Notes: generated by a model from the sequence alone, not told the origin. A DNA stretch of 64,000 nucleotides from Clostridiales bacterium (GCA_015055625.1 SVHU01000004.1:62001-126000); one strand, 5' to 3'. Positions 50,908 through 59,524 are shown, numbered from the stretch's first letter. Translations and numbers: made by a program.

Positions 50908-51480
50908 TTATCCTCCTATTACATAAGTAACTAAGCCAACTCCCGCCGCGACCAATATAAACGCTATTACGGGAATATGCTTTTTGAAAATCAGTTTGTA
51001 CACAACCATTATTACAGCAAGAATTGCCGTGATAATAATAGATAATAAGTCAAAACTCATAGAATAGAAACTTTGAATTCCTATTGCCGTAACAACCATA
51101 TAGGCACCTGCTGCTATTATCATTCCAACAACTATTGGTCTAATAGTTTTAAGCACGGTTTGAACACCTTTATATTGAGCAAATCTTTTAAATACCGCGG
51201 CTATTAATAATATTATTATAAATGAAGGTAAAACTACGCCAAGCGTTGCGAGCAACGATCCCAACACTCCACCTTGAGTCGATCCGATAAACGTTGCCAT
51301 ATTTATTGCAATAGGTCCAGGGGTAGACTCGGATATTGCAATATACTGCAAAAGCTGTTCTTCGGTAAGCCATCCGTTTGATACCACTTCTTGTTGAATT
51401 ATTGGTATCATACTTGCTCCGCCACCAAAAGTAAATAAACCTATTTTGAAAAAGGTAAGAAATAATTCCAGATAAATCAT
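50908..51480 (-). CDS. Chromate transporter-family protein, second half
   Basis: This 190-residue CHR-family membrane protein has LFTFGGGASMIPIIQQEVV, the signature GG-SMIP motif, and SESTPGPIAINMATFIGS. It overlaps the companion gene by 4 bases (ATGA). Short CHR proteins work as pairs, each equal to half of the long ChrA. The name comes from chromate efflux, but most members have unknown substrates. No regulator is adjacent. Confidence 0.88.
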   Translation of the reverse strand: MIYLELFLTFFKIGLFTFGGGASMIPIIQQEVVSNGWLTEEQLLQYIAISESTPGPIAINMATFIGSTQGGVLGSLLATLGVVLPSFIIILLIAAVFKRFAQYKGVQTVLKTIRPIVVGMIIAAGAYMVVTAIGIQSFYSMSFDLLSIIITAILAVIMVVYKLIFKKHIPVIAFILVAAGVGLVTYVIGG

Positions 51481-52133
51481 TGCTCATTACCTCCTTCAAC
51501 TTCTTCTACATTTTCAGTATCCGACTGTAAGGATGCTTCCGTTTTTGTAGCAAACTTTTCTTGACGATTTTTCTTTACTACTTCTAATATGTAAATAAAC
51601 ACACCAAGCACTGCTCCTGCTAAAATAAAGAACACAGTAGAAAAATCAACCGCAAAAAAGTTAATTAGTAATATTCCTACAAGAGCAATAAAAAAGCAAA
51701 TCAATGAGAATACATTTTTCTTAAATGACTTTAACATTTTTATGCCTTGTCTTAGAATAATAAGACCAACCGCGCATTTGATACCATTGAATGCGTACTG
51801 CACGTACGTCATACTCATAAACCAATCAAATACAAGCGATATCCCGAAAATTATCACAAAGGACGGTATTACGCAAGCTATTGTCGCAACTGCCGAACCC
51901 AGCACTCCACATATTTTATATCCAACGTAAGTAGAACAGTTTATCGCAATAGGCCCAGGGGTGGACTCTGCTATGGTAACAATATCAGTAAGCTCGTCTT
52001 TTGTTATCCATTTCTTTTTGTTTACTACGTTTTCTTCTATTAGAGCTATCATTGCATAGCCCCCGCCAAACGTAAACAAACCTATTTTAAGATAGGTTAG
52101 AAATAAACTTAAAAGCGTTTTGAATTTTTGCAT
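51477..52133 (-). CDS. Chromate transporter-family protein, first half
   Basis: This 218-residue CHR-family protein contains LFTFGGGYAMIALIEENVV, AESTPGPIAINCSTYVGY and several helices, with a charged C-terminal tail of about 40 residues. It is paired with the next gene by a 4-base overlap. It has the same two signature motifs as its partner, so the pair arose by duplication. The substrate is an anion by family; nothing more specific can be said. Confidence 0.88.
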   Translation of the reverse strand: MQKFKTLLSLFLTYLKIGLFTFGGGYAMIALIEENVVNKKKWITKDELTDIVTIAESTPGPIAINCSTYVGYKICGVLGSAVATIACVIPSFVIIFGISLVFDWFMSMTYVQYAFNGIKCAVGLIILRQGIKMLKSFKKNVFSLICFFIALVGILLINFFAVDFSTVFFILAGAVLGVFIYILEVVKKNRQEKFATKTEASLQSDTENVEEVEGGNEQ

Positions 52134-52149
52134 TTTCTATTTCCTTATT

Positions 52150-52974
52150 TTAGTTTACAAAATCTATAAAGGAGCGGTCTGACGTAAAAGTTTTACCGTC
52201 TAAATACGTACCAGTTCCTTGTAACGTTATTTGCTTTGATATAAGCAACTGCTTCTTTTGTCCGTACTGCTTGTTTATCTCGTCATTACCGTATTTATTA
52301 TCTCCAAGCACTGGGTTTCCGATAAAAGCAAAGTGCGCTCTTATCTGGTGAGTTCTTCCCGTAATAAGATTAATCTTAGCATACGATAAAGAACTGCTCT
52401 TTTGGATAATTTCGTAACCAGTAATAATTTCCTCGGAATTTCCCGTAGGCGATTTGGTTATTTTTACCGTGGACGTATACGCGTTTTTAGTCAAATGCGC
52501 TCTAAGTACAGTATTATCTGCCTTTGGACAGCCTACAAGCACCGCCTCGTAAATCTTAGTAGTTTTTCTTTCCTTTATCGCCTTAAGAAGAGCTTGCTCG
52601 GTTTTGTCGTTCTTAGCAAAAAGCATCAAACCGCAAGTATTCCTATCTAATCTGTGCAAGAAGCGATAATCACCTTTGCTTTTAAGGTAATTATAAAGCC
52701 CTTCGCTGTTTACTCCTTGCTCTTTGTCGGCTACAAGCAAATTTTCATCCTCGTATACTGTAACGTAAATGGGAAAAGTTTTATCCTTTCTTTCGTATAC
52801 GCATATTTCATCAAGAGAGGTTACGGTCATTTTTTTTTCACCTGTCTTTTTGCCATTGACCTTTATATCTTTATCCCTAAACAATCTGTTTACTTCGCTT
52901 GGTAAAATATCCGCGCAGTAATGGTCTAAAGCAAGAGATAAAGTCATTATTTCGTCAGTATAAAATTTTCTCAT
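52150..52974 (-). CDS. RluA-family pseudouridine synthase
   Basis: This 274-residue enzyme has an N-terminal S4-like RNA-binding region (LPSEVNRLFRDKDIKVNGKKT) and the catalytic motif FLHRLDRNTCGLMLFAK with the essential Asp. GRTHQIRAHFAFIGNPVLGDNKYG is the standard C-terminal signature (quoted in part: HQIRAHFAFIGNPVLGD). It converts uridine to pseudouridine in rRNA or tRNA; which site is unknown. Its ATG overlaps the sufB stop (TAATG), so it belongs to the suf operon by translation coupling. Confidence 0.9.
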   Translation of the reverse strand: MRKFYTDEIMTLSLALDHYCADILPSEVNRLFRDKDIKVNGKKTGEKKMTVTSLDEICVYERKDKTFPIYVTVYEDENLLVADKEQGVNSEGLYNYLKSKGDYRFLHRLDRNTCGLMLFAKNDKTEQALLKAIKERKTTKIYEAVLVGCPKADNTVLRAHLTKNAYTSTVKITKSPTGNSEEIITGYEIIQKSSSLSYAKINLITGRTHQIRAHFAFIGNPVLGDNKYGNDEINKQYGQKKQLLISKQITLQGTGTYLDGKTFTSDRSFIDFVN

Positions 52975-53891
52975 TATTTCAAAAATCCGTTTATAATTTG
53001 TTCTTCAGCTTGCTTTTCGGTTAGTCCCAACGTCATAAGCTTAATAAGCTGATCGCCTGCAATTTTACCAATTGCCGCCTCATGTATAAGGCTTGCATTA
53101 ATATCGTTTGCCTCAAGCATAGGAACTGCAGTTACCTTAGCATCATCCATTATAATAGCGTCACATTCGGTATGTCCTGTACATTCGTTGTTTCCTCTGA
53201 TATTCGATTTATACAACTGAACAGATTTATCTTTAGCAACCGATCTTGATACAACGTCCGCTCCGCAATCTTTTCCGTCCAAGTCTACGGTAAAATCGGT
53301 TTCTGCATACTGATCGCCGTGAGTCATAATGTTTTCCTTGATAACAAGCTTAGCACCGTCTTTAAGTACTGCTGAAGTTTTTCTAACGGTATCGTCAATA
53401 CCCTTAATTTGAGTAGTTGCCATTTCCATATACGACCCCTCGTCCATCTCGATAATGGTGGTGGGGTTCATAACGTTTTTACCCGCTCCGTCGTTTGCAC
53501 CGTAATGCTTTTCTACGTATTTTACTCTTGCATTTTTAGCAAGGTGAAAAGCGTGTATTCCATCATGTCCGCTATCCTGATCGCCACAGTTATGAATTCC
53601 GCACCCTGCGATTATAACAACGTCCGCATTTTCACCAATATAAAAATCGTTATACACAAGATCTTTAAGTCCTGATTTAGCAATAATTACAGGGATATGC
53701 ACGCTCTCTTTTTTTGTGCCGGGCTTTATAATAATATCAATACCGGGTTTATCGGTTTTTGTTACGATATCAATATTTGCAGTGGTTTTTCTCTCCGCTC
53801 CTGCTCCATCCGCGCGCAAATTGTACGCGCCCTCTGGTGTTTCGTGTAAATCAGCTATTTCTTTAAGGAGTTGTTTTTGTATTGCGTCCAT
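52974..53891 (-). CDS. sufB: SufB/SufD-family Fe-S assembly scaffold (minimal type)
   Basis: This 305-residue protein is the beta-helix core of the SufBD family without the N-terminal extension of SufB. It has VIIAGCGIHNCGDQDSGHDGIH, ECTGHTECDAIIMDDAKV and the end motif SLIHEAAIGKIAGDQLIKLMTLGL, quoted only in part here as HEAAIGKIAGDQ. It would build Fe-S clusters with SufC. Only one SufBD protein is present, so it resembles the two-gene SUF-like minimal system rather than the classical set. The start overlaps the sufC stop by one base, with GGAGGG 9 bases before it. The many Fe-S proteins of the frd-hdr-flx region would rely on it. Confidence 0.88.
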   Translation of the reverse strand: MDAIQKQLLKEIADLHETPEGAYNLRADGAGAERKTTANIDIVTKTDKPGIDIIIKPGTKKESVHIPVIIAKSGLKDLVYNDFYIGENADVVIIAGCGIHNCGDQDSGHDGIHAFHLAKNARVKYVEKHYGANDGAGKNVMNPTTIIEMDEGSYMEMATTQIKGIDDTVRKTSAVLKDGAKLVIKENIMTHGDQYAETDFTVDLDGKDCGADVVSRSVAKDKSVQLYKSNIRGNNECTGHTECDAIIMDDAKVTAVPMLEANDINASLIHEAAIGKIAGDQLIKLMTLGLTEKQAEEQIINGFLK

Positions 53892-54619
53892 TAGTTATTG
53901 CCCTCCATTTTGGAAGTAAGAACTGAACAAGCGCCTGCGGACTTGTAAAGGTCAGGAAGCACTTCGTTCTTTGTTCCCACATTTTTAAGATTGCCGTTTG
54001 CTATTACTACAATTTTGTCGGCAATATTAAGTATACGCTCTTGGTGGGAAATAATAAGAATATTTCCGTTTATCTTAGTATGCATTTTTTCAAACACGGA
54101 TATAAGGTTACCAAAGCTCCATAAATCTATTCCAGCCTCAGGCTCGTCAAAAATGGAAAGCTTGGTGCCTCTTGCCATAATCATCGCAATTTCTATACGC
54201 TTAAGCTCACCGCCCGAAAGCGATGCGTTTACCTCTCTGTTTACGTAATCTCTTGCGCACAAACCAACCTCAGAAAGATAAGTACATACGTCACTAATTT
54301 TAATAGGCTTTCCAGCTGCAAGCGTAATAAGGTCTTTTACAGTAATTCCCTTAAAGCGTACCGGTTGCTGAAACGCAAAACTTACGCCCTTGTTAGCGCG
54401 CTCTGTAATACTCAAATTCGTTATATCCTCACCGTCAAGCAAAATTTGTCCGCTTGTCGGCTGTATTATACCTGCAATAATTTTTGCTAAAGTGGATTTT
54501 CCTCCACCATTAGGTCCTGTAATAGCAACAAATCTATCGTCAATTATTAAGGACACATCTGATATTATTTCTTTACCGTCCTCCGGCGCTTTGTAAACTA
54601 TATTCTTAAGTTCTAACAT
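53891..54619 (-). CDS. sufC: SufC-type ABC ATPase
   Basis: The 242-residue ATPase shows Walker A GPNGGGKST, the Q-loop VSFAFQQPVRFKG, the signature LSGGELKR and Walker B LSIFDEPEAGID. The FDEPEAGIDLWSF stretch is typical of SufC-like proteins. It drives conformational change of the SufB scaffold during Fe-S cluster assembly. It follows trmB by 12 bases and is coupled to sufB. No sufS, sufU or sufD gene is nearby. Confidence 0.9.
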   Translation of the reverse strand: MLELKNIVYKAPEDGKEIISDVSLIIDDRFVAITGPNGGGKSTLAKIIAGIIQPTSGQILLDGEDITNLSITERANKGVSFAFQQPVRFKGITVKDLITLAAGKPIKISDVCTYLSEVGLCARDYVNREVNASLSGGELKRIEIAMIMARGTKLSIFDEPEAGIDLWSFGNLISVFEKMHTKINGNILIISHQERILNIADKIVVIANGNLKNVGTKNEVLPDLYKSAGACSVLTSKMEGNN

Positions 54620-54631
54620 ACTAGCTCCTTC

Positions 54632-55315
54632 TTAGTACTGTGCTTCTAATCTGTAAATAGGTAAACCTTGTGATACAAATTTTTGTTCATACTCCGTTAT
54701 GATATTACCCTCAAAATTGCTCTTATGTAAATCAAGCGAAACGTTTTTAAGGGTAAAGCCTGCACGAGATAAATTCTCAATGGAAAACTCAAAAAGCTTT
54801 TGATTGTCTGTTTTTTGGTGAATTTCACAGCCTTTCTTGAGAACTTTTTTATAAACATCTAAAAATGCAGGCGCTGTAAGTCTACGGTTAGCATACGTAT
54901 TTTTAGGATATGGGCAAGAGAAGTTGAGAAAAATTCTATCAAAAACCGCGTCTTCAAAATACGTAGTAAGATGTTCAGCTCTACAATTAATAAACTTCAG
55001 GTTGGGAATTTGAAGATCTTCCGCTTTCTCCATCCCCACAATTATAACGTTGCTTATTACCTCTAACGCTAAAATATTGATATTGGGATTTTGCTGAGCG
55101 AACTGAACGGCAAAACCGCCCTTTCCGCATCCGATTTCCAAATATACGGGATTATCGTTTCCGAAAACCTGTCTAAGATCAAACTTTTTGATTTCTTCTT
55201 TTTTTATTTCATTGCCCGTATATTTACCATCAAAAAAACCTATTTCGTTAAGTAGTAAATAATCGGGGTGCTGAGTCATTCTCGTTTCGAGATTGCTCTT
55301 TTTTCTCATTCTCAT
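54632..55315 (-). CDS. trmB: tRNA (guanine-46-N7)-methyltransferase
   Basis: This 227-residue SAM-dependent enzyme has the motif I VYLEIGCGKGGFAVQFA, then the TrmB-specific LNFSCPYPKNTYANRRLT and, near the C-terminus, TEYEQKF. It methylates G46 of the tRNA variable loop. The usual FPDPWPK motif is altered to FSCPYPK, so substrate handling may differ. AGGAG lies 10 bases before the ATG. It opens a minus-strand operon that continues through sufCB to the metallo-hydrolase. Confidence 0.9.
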   Translation of the reverse strand: MRMRKKSNLETRMTQHPDYLLLNEIGFFDGKYTGNEIKKEEIKKFDLRQVFGNDNPVYLEIGCGKGGFAVQFAQQNPNINILALEVISNVIIVGMEKAEDLQIPNLKFINCRAEHLTTYFEDAVFDRIFLNFSCPYPKNTYANRRLTAPAFLDVYKKVLKKGCEIHQKTDNQKLFEFSIENLSRAGFTLKNVSLDLHKSNFEGNIITEYEQKFVSQGLPIYRLEAQY

Positions 55316-55453
55316 AGTTGTACTTCTCCTATTGCTTTATCTGTTACAAGCTCGAACGGAATATTTCCATTTGTTGCTCGATATAATTTTACGTTTGTGT
55401 AATTTAACTTTCACGTAACATTAATTAGCACCATACATACTTATTCATTATAT

Positions 55454-55482
55454 ATTTTAACATAAATAGTTGTTATTGGCAA
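55454..55482 (-). promoter_or_regulatory. Probable promoter of the trmB-suf operon
   Basis: Minus strand TTGCCA (55477-55482), 17 bases, TAAAAT (55454-55459), giving a leader of about 130 bases. Confidence 0.6.
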
Positions 55483-55513
55483 GAAAATCAACGCTCTTTA
55501 GGCGTTTATTTGG

Positions 55514-55542
55514 TAGACAAATTTTTTTTATTGCGTTATAAT
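55514..55542 (+). promoter_or_regulatory. Promoter of hpt
   Basis: TAGACA (55514-55519), 17 bases, TATAAT (55537-55542), 29 bases before the ATG. Confidence 0.85.
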
Positions 55543-55571
55543 ATAAAAACTAACTTTACGAGGTAACACTT

Positions 55572-56117
55572 ATGAAAACAATTAAACCCGATTTTGAAAG
55601 AATACTTATCAGCAAAGAACAACTTGACAAAAGAATTAAGGAACTTGCTTCTCAAATCGATATTGATTACGCAGGCAAAAAGCCCTTGTTTATTTGTATT
55701 TTAAAAGGTAGTATTATGTTCTTTACCGACCTTTTAAGGGCTATTACCATTGACTGCTCTATGGACTTTATGTCACTTTCTTCTTACCGTAACAACACAA
55801 CAAGTGGAGAAGTTAAGATGATTAAGGACCTTGACGAACCAATCGTTGGTAAGGACGTTATTATTGTTGAGGATATCATTGACAGCGGAAAAACACTTTC
55901 TTACCTTAAGCGCTTACTTGCTTCACGCAACCCCAACTCCATAAAAATCATTACTATGCTTGACAAACCCGACAGACGAGTTGTAGAACTTCAACCAGAC
56001 TACACCGGATTTGTTATAGAAGACGAGTTTGTTGTTGGATACGGTCTTGATTACGCTCAGGATTATAGACACTATCCCGACATTTATATTCTTTCTCGTT
56101 CGGTTTATGAAAAATAA
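55572..56117 (+). CDS. hpt: Hypoxanthine phosphoribosyltransferase
   Basis: This 181-residue salvage enzyme joins hypoxanthine or guanine with PRPP. It shows LFICILKGSIMFFTDLLR, the flexible-loop region MSLSSYRNNT, the PRPP-binding motif VIIVEDIIDSGKTLSYL and the purine-binding PDYTGFVIEDEFVVGYGLDY, each quoted in part. The GAGGT ribosome site is 6 bases before the ATG. Length is normal. It is a single-gene unit with a strong promoter. The window thus has purine salvage (hpt), IMP to XMP (guaB) and a nucleobase permease, but unlinked. Confidence 0.95.
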   Translation: MKTIKPDFERILISKEQLDKRIKELASQIDIDYAGKKPLFICILKGSIMFFTDLLRAITIDCSMDFMSLSSYRNNTTSGEVKMIKDLDEPIVGKDVIIVEDIIDSGKTLSYLKRLLASRNPNSIKIITMLDKPDRRVVELQPDYTGFVIEDEFVVGYGLDYAQDYRHYPDIYILSRSVYEK

Positions 56118-56131
56118 TTACATATGCGCTA

Positions 56132-56166
56132 AAAACGCCCAACCATTTTTATGGTTAGGCGTTTTT
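56132..56166. terminator. Bidirectional terminator
   Basis: AAAACGCC, one bulge and AACCAT pair with ATGGTT and GGCGTTTT around a TTTT loop, between convergent hpt and the permease gene. Confidence 0.9.
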
Positions 56167-56171
56167 TGATC

Positions 56172-57095
56172 TTATTCCGTTTTTTCCTGTTGTATCGGTT
56201 CGCTCTTTTTTTTGTTTTTCAAGTTGGAAATAAATATACCTGCGCAAATAAGCAAGAATGCTATGGGGTATTGCCATTTTAGGATGTCTTCACCTAACAA
56301 CAACCAACCCATTATACACGAAAAGATGGGGACAGAAAACTTGATAATGAATAACTTTGAAAGGTTGCCCTTGCGTAAAATCGAATACCACAACGTATAG
56401 CTGAAAATTGAAGCAAAACAAATATAAGCTATTATCCACAAATCAATATTAAAGCCAATCGTTACTTTTCCTCCCATAACAAGACCTGCAACTAAAAGTA
56501 CTACACCACCAAACAATTGCGAAAACGACGTAACTATCATTGGATCTGAAGAAGGGGCGATCTTTTTGCTGACAATATCTCCAAACACCAAGCAAAACGA
56601 TGCTACAATCGTCATTGCGTCACCTATCTTGAACGCCAAAAATCCTGTTGATGAAAAACTTGTAGCTACAACTCCAGTAAAACCAAGAAGCACGCCTACC
56701 AGCTTTTTCCAATTAAACTTATCGTCTTTGAAAAACAACCAAGAAAAGCAAACGAAAAACAACGCGCCAACTTGTTTTAGTATAGAGGTTTTGGACGAAT
56801 CGGTAAATTGCAGTCCTACGTACAAAAATCCGTAATGCATTATTATCGAAAATAGCCCGATAAGTCCTATCGGTAATAAATTAGGCTTGAGCGTTTGAAA
56901 TGATTTACGGCGAGTTATTAATGCAAAAACACACAACACTCCTCCGCTTATGGCAAATCTTATTCCTGCAAACAGTAACGTATCAGCTACTGTCTTAATC
57001 TGGTACGCTTTGTATCCAAGTTTTATCAGAGGATACAACGATCCCCATAAGAACATAACAACTAAAACCGATAGCACGGTTTTTACTTTACCCAT
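56172..57095 (-). CDS. EamA/DMT-superfamily permease
   Basis: This 307-residue protein has ten membrane helices in two EamA repeats: FLWGSLYPLIKLGY in the first, the FTGVVATSFSSTGF region between repeats, and the second repeat ending WLLLGEDILKWQYPIAFLLICAGIFISN, quoted in part. The family exports metabolites, amino acids or drugs; no substrate is implied by the flanking genes. The C-terminus is short and charged. It is a single-gene unit. Confidence 0.87.
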   Translation of the reverse strand: MGKVKTVLSVLVVMFLWGSLYPLIKLGYKAYQIKTVADTLLFAGIRFAISGGVLCVFALITRRKSFQTLKPNLLPIGLIGLFSIIMHYGFLYVGLQFTDSSKTSILKQVGALFFVCFSWLFFKDDKFNWKKLVGVLLGFTGVVATSFSSTGFLAFKIGDAMTIVASFCLVFGDIVSKKIAPSSDPMIVTSFSQLFGGVVLLVAGLVMGGKVTIGFNIDLWIIAYICFASIFSYTLWYSILRKGNLSKLFIIKFSVPIFSCIMGWLLLGEDILKWQYPIAFLLICAGIFISNLKNKKKSEPIQQEKTE

Positions 57096-57240
57096 TGTTT
57101 TTTACACCTTTACTTCTTCTTTTTTCGCTGATTTTTAAGCGCGAAAATCAATATAAAGTATATTATAGTAAGGATATTTTGTCAATAGCAAAAACGCTAC
57201 AACTTGAATAAAACGATACAAAAACATTACATTTCAGATA

Positions 57241-57270
57241 AAAAAACAAGCATTAATTTGCTTGTTTTTT
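57241..57270 (-). terminator. Terminator of the hydrogenase gene
   Basis: AAAAAACAAGCA pairs with TGCTTGTTTTTT around a 6-base loop, 4 bases after the stop. Confidence 0.9.
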
Positions 57271-57273
57271 TCG

Positions 57274-58689
57274 TTATATTTTTTCAATTGCTTCGCCTAT
57301 TGTTTTGTATGCTTGCGTTGCGTCTTTTAGGATATCAATCTTGTTTTTAAGATTGTGCGTAAGATTTCCCGCGCCACCTATGCAACCGTCCACACACGCC
57401 ATACCCTCGATAAAGTTGACGTCCAAAAGACCTTTTTGCATTCTAAGTAGCGCAATTTTGCACTCTTCTATTCCGTTACAGGGCAACGGCTTTAACGTTA
57501 CATCAAGCCCTTGTTCTTTAATTGCCTGAGCTATTGCGTCCGTTACCCCTCCACTATGCGCAAAATTTCTACCAAAAGCAGATGCATCAGTAAGTTTTAC
57601 CGCCTCTAAAGTCGTTATATCCATATCTTTACTGTGGAAAAGCGCCTGAAGCTCTTCAAACGTTATTACAATATCAATATACGGCTCTTTATAAAGCTTG
57701 ATCTCTGCTTTTTTAGAGGTACAAGGTCCAATAAACACAACCTTAGCCTTATCGTCTTTTTCCTTAATAAGCTTTCCAATCATCGCAGCAGGCGTTAGAG
57801 TTTCGGAAATGTACTTAGCCATTTGGGGGAAATTGATTTTTACGAAACGAACAAAGGACGGACAGCAAGAGGATAATAAAATTCCCTTTTCAGCGAGTTC
57901 CTTTGCTTCCTGCTTTGCAACCAAATCCGCGCCAAGAGCAACTTCTTTTATGTCGTAAAATCCAAGTTCTTTAATTCCGCTGAAAACCTGACCGGGCTGA
58001 GCATACTTGAACTGACTTGCAATAGAAGGGGCAACAACAGCATAAACATGATAATTTTCATTGTTGTTTGAATTTTTAATAAGACGTACAACGTCTAGGA
58101 TAAATGATTTATCCGCAATAGCTCCGTACGGACACTGGTATTCGCACGCACCACATTCATTGCATTTGTCATAGTTGATAGAAGCCGCGTTTGTTTCTTT
58201 ATCGGGCGAAATTGCTTTGAGCTTACATGCGTTTTCGCAAGGACGCTTATAGTCGGTTATCGCGCTGAAGGGACAGTTCTTTGCGCACAAACCACAGTTA
58301 ATACACTTGCTTTTGTCAATATGAGCCTTTTGTTCACTATCGATTAAAATTGCATTTTTAGCGCAAGAATCCACACAACGGTGAGCAAGACAGCCTCTGC
58401 ACGAATCGGTTACCTGATATCCGCCCTGAGGACATTCGTCGCAAGCAATTTCCATAACTTCGATAATATTGGGATTGTCAAGATTTCCACCCATTGCCAT
58501 TTTTTCGTTTTCGGCAAGAATTGCGCGCTCTTTATACACGCAACACCTACTGACGGGAGTTTTACCGGGAATAATCTTTTTGGGAATATCTGGCAAATCC
58601 TTTGCAAGAGTGTCGTTCCATTCGCTACGAGCTACTTCTCGTAAAACCTTATTACGTAAATGCTGAACTTTTGTATCGAATTTTCTCAT
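57274..58689 (-). CDS. Monomeric [FeFe] hydrogenase, group B type
   Basis: This 471-residue protein should make H2 from reduced ferredoxin. The N-terminal part binds several [4Fe-4S] clusters: CDECPQGG, CRGCLAHRC, CINCGLCAKNCP and CNECGACEYQCP. The H-cluster motifs are L1 SSCCPSF (273-279), L2 GPCTSKKAE (Cys323) and L3 EGMACVDGC (Cys432, Cys436). The L2 form GPCxxKK, in place of MPCxxKK, marks the group B enzymes, which are of uncertain direction. The maturation genes hydE, hydF and hydG are not in the window. It is a single-gene unit. A link to the Hdr-Flx ferredoxin is inferred. Confidence 0.9.
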   Translation of the reverse strand: MRKFDTKVQHLRNKVLREVARSEWNDTLAKDLPDIPKKIIPGKTPVSRCCVYKERAILAENEKMAMGGNLDNPNIIEVMEIACDECPQGGYQVTDSCRGCLAHRCVDSCAKNAILIDSEQKAHIDKSKCINCGLCAKNCPFSAITDYKRPCENACKLKAISPDKETNAASINYDKCNECGACEYQCPYGAIADKSFILDVVRLIKNSNNNENYHVYAVVAPSIASQFKYAQPGQVFSGIKELGFYDIKEVALGADLVAKQEAKELAEKGILLSSCCPSFVRFVKINFPQMAKYISETLTPAAMIGKLIKEKDDKAKVVFIGPCTSKKAEIKLYKEPYIDIVITFEELQALFHSKDMDITTLEAVKLTDASAFGRNFAHSGGVTDAIAQAIKEQGLDVTLKPLPCNGIEECKIALLRMQKGLLDVNFIEGMACVDGCIGGAGNLTHNLKNKIDILKDATQAYKTIGEAIEKI

Positions 58690-58740
58690 TTGCTCTACCC
58701 TTTTAACTATTTTAGCACAAAATTATCATTATACGTATAC

Positions 58741-58781
58741 AGTATAGCACATATATTTTAATTTTGCAATATAAATCGATA
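58741..58781 (-). promoter_or_regulatory. Promoter of the hydrogenase gene with a half-operator
   Basis: Minus strand TTGCAA (58764-58769), 17 bases, TATACT (58741-58746). Just upstream is ATCGATA (58775-58781), one half of the palindrome seen at rex and ppa, without a clear second half. Confidence 0.65.
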
Positions 58782-58811
58782 AAAATTTACGGAATAAATT
58801 TATCCAAATTA

Positions 58812-58840
58812 TTGACAAAAAAAATTTGACGATATATAAT
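58812..58840 (+). promoter_or_regulatory. Consensus promoter of the preQ1 riboswitch-queT unit
   Basis: TTGACA (58812-58817), 17 bases, TATAAT (58835-58840), with transcription starting right at the aptamer. Confidence 0.92.
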
Positions 58841-58844
58841 AAGT

Positions 58845-58888
58845 GTGGACAGTTCGAAAACCTCCTGTCCTAAAACAAAACTAGGTAA
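58845..58888 (+). ncRNA. PreQ1 riboswitch, class I
   Basis: The aptamer has P1 GGACAG (58847-58852) with CTGTCC (58865-58870), a loop containing ACCTC, and an A-rich tail TAAAACAAAACTAGG whose AGGT can pair with the loop to make the H-type pseudoknot of class I preQ1 aptamers. It lies between a perfect promoter and an intrinsic terminator ahead of queT, so it should switch off queuosine-precursor uptake when preQ1 is plentiful. Confidence 0.85.
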
Positions 58889-58889
58889 A

Positions 58890-58950
58890 CCGACAAATAT
58901 TAGGTTTTTCTTTTCCCGAGGTTTTTTTGCTTTCGGGATTTTTTTGTCGG
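58890..58950 (+). terminator. Riboswitch expression platform
   Basis: Two nested stems: outer CCGACAAA (58890-58897) with TTTGTCGG (58943-58950), inner TCCCGA (58914-58919) with TCGGGA (58933-58938) followed by a run of seven Ts. The queT ribosome site AAGG follows at once. Termination is the likely OFF state. Confidence 0.75.
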
Positions 58951-58961
58951 CAAGGTAAAAA

Positions 58962-59462
58962 ATGAAAAATAAAACTTTATCAATTGTGTACTCGGCTACA
59001 ATTGCAGCTCTGTACTGTGCGCTGACTCTTGCTGTCTATCCGCTTTCTTACGGTCCTTTACAGTTCAGAATATCCGAAGCTTTGTGCATACTTCCTCTGT
59101 TTATGCCTCAATCGGTAATAGGACTAACCGTTGGATGCTTTTTAAGCAATATATTCTCCACAGCCGGCCCTCTTGATATGGTGTTTGGTACACTTGCAAC
59201 ACTTATTGCGTCCATTGTAAGCTATATTGGTGGTAGATATATTAAAAACACACCATGCAAACTTTTGGTAGGAATTTTGTCCCCTACTTTGTTTAACGCT
59301 CTTATTGTGCCATTTGCAATACTTGCTATGACCGATCTTTCGCAAATGTATTTTATCACGGCGCTTTGGATAGGCGTGGGCGAGCTTGCAGTTCTTACAG
59401 CTTTGGGAATACCGCTGTATTTTTCATTTAAACCTATTGCGGAAAAACTTGTTAAAAAATAA
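58962..59462 (+). CDS. queT: Queuosine precursor transporter QueT
   Basis: This 166-residue membrane protein of the QueT family is an S-component of an ECF-type transporter that imports queuosine precursors. It has YSATIAALYCALTLAVYPLSYG near the start and LQFRISEALCILPLF, a strongly conserved segment. About six helices are seen. AAGG lies 7 bases before the ATG. The preQ1 riboswitch directly upstream supports the function independently. The energising ECF module must be encoded elsewhere. Confidence 0.93.
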   Translation: MKNKTLSIVYSATIAALYCALTLAVYPLSYGPLQFRISEALCILPLFMPQSVIGLTVGCFLSNIFSTAGPLDMVFGTLATLIASIVSYIGGRYIKNTPCKLLVGILSPTLFNALIVPFAILAMTDLSQMYFITALWIGVGELAVLTALGIPLYFSFKPIAEKLVKK

Positions 59463-59494
59463 GTTTTGTTCCAAAAATACACATACGTATACAA

Positions 59495-59524
59495 AAAATC
59501 CGAACAATTCATTGCTCGGATTTT
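59495..59524. terminator. Bidirectional terminator between queT and the 5S rRNA
   Basis: AAAATCCGA and CAAT pair with ATTG and TCGGATTTT. It lies after both the queT stop and the 3' end of the 5S gene on the other strand. Confidence 0.88.

Noticed and set aside
55316-55400. Open frame before trmB ending in TGA that overlaps the trmB ATG
   Set aside because: It translates to a protein-like stretch of about 35 residues, but no ATG, GTG or TTG is available after the preceding stop, so it was not called a gene.
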